Assembly (NCBI RefSeq): GCF_004006665.1
Contig: NZ_QOCL01000003.1
Span: 558,001-622,000 of the forward strand
Length of the DNA: 64,000 nucleotides
Source of the DNA: Halobacteriovorax sp. HLS
Lineage (GTDB): Bacteria > Bdellovibrionota > Bacteriovoracia > Bacteriovoracales > Bacteriovoracaceae
Direction: 5' to 3'
Shown here: piece by piece, positions 63,952 to 64,000 of the stretch
Numbering within the stretch: position 1 is the first letter of the stretch
Layout: every line of letters begins with the position of its first letter
The notes under the pieces: generated by a model
Told to the model about the DNA's origin: nothing
What the model saw: only the letters and a program-made list of their open reading frames with translations
Database searches by the model: none
Position numbers and translations under genes: made by a program

Positions 63952-64000
63952 CATTTTCATGCAATATTTATAGAGTGTAATGTATAGTATTAGTAGATGA

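Overview
The window is AT-rich, densely coded bacterial DNA with genes on both strands. It has many sensor kinases, many exported proteases and lipoproteins, and TTG/GTG starts with purine-rich Shine-Dalgarno sites. A TIGR02147-family regulator, AcnB, a KorAB 2-oxoacid:acceptor oxidoreductase, a quinol-type nitric oxide reductase and many Bdellovibrio-style secreted proteins together suggest a member of the Bdellovibrionota, most likely a Bacteriovorax/Halobacteriovorax-type predator. That assignment is inference from gene content. No rRNA, tRNA, insertion sequence, prophage or CRISPR array was seen.

Layout: 0-2 kb holds a response regulator and a convergent histidine kinase. From 2 to 11.7 kb is central metabolism: epmC (EF-P hydroxylase), acnB and korA-korB-hemerythrin. 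Between them lie a c-type cytochrome, an orphan beta-class DNA methyltransferase and a solute-binding protein. From 11.7 to 21.7 kb are a PHB-depolymerase-like hydrolase, two sensor kinases (one in an operon with a Tat-exported binding protein), a MarC protein, a CASTOR/POLLUX-like channel and AzlCD. From 21.7 to 25.3 kb is a four-gene operon of exported proteins led by a predicted protein-glutaminase. At 25.7-25.9 kb a structured leader with a 27-codon ORF and a strong terminator stands alone. From 26 to 33 kb are a one-POTRA Omp85 protein, a DUF4136 lipoprotein, an MscS channel overlapping a 1014-residue membrane AAA+ ATPase, and a trypsin-like protease. From 33 to 40.7 kb are an Ig-like lipoprotein, a three-gene phosphorelay with overlapping ends and an M14 carboxypeptidase-like lipoprotein. 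From 40.8 to 50.7 kb are a DUF1330/LysR pair, qNor with an NsrR-like regulator, a second MscS protein, twin receiver/PilZ-like proteins, and a tandem ATP-grasp ligase next to a DmpA-type peptidase. From 51 to 64 kb are small exported proteins with the TIGR02147 regulator, a MASE1-CHASE hybrid kinase, aspartase, a HAD lipoprotein, a subtilase and a three-LamG lipoprotein.

How the genes work together: AcnB, Kor and AspA feed TCA-type oxidation of amino acids, which fits a proteolytic predator or scavenger with several exported peptidases. NO detoxification is controlled by the divergent Rrf2-type gene. Signalling is heavy, with five membrane sensor kinases, a receiver-kinase and several stand-alone receivers. 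The strongest candidates for something undescribed are the membrane AAA+ ATPase/MscS pair (27988-31834), the protein-glutaminase operon (21754-25271), the tandem ATP-grasp/DmpA pair (47613-50739) and the leader/mini-ORF at 25694-25942.
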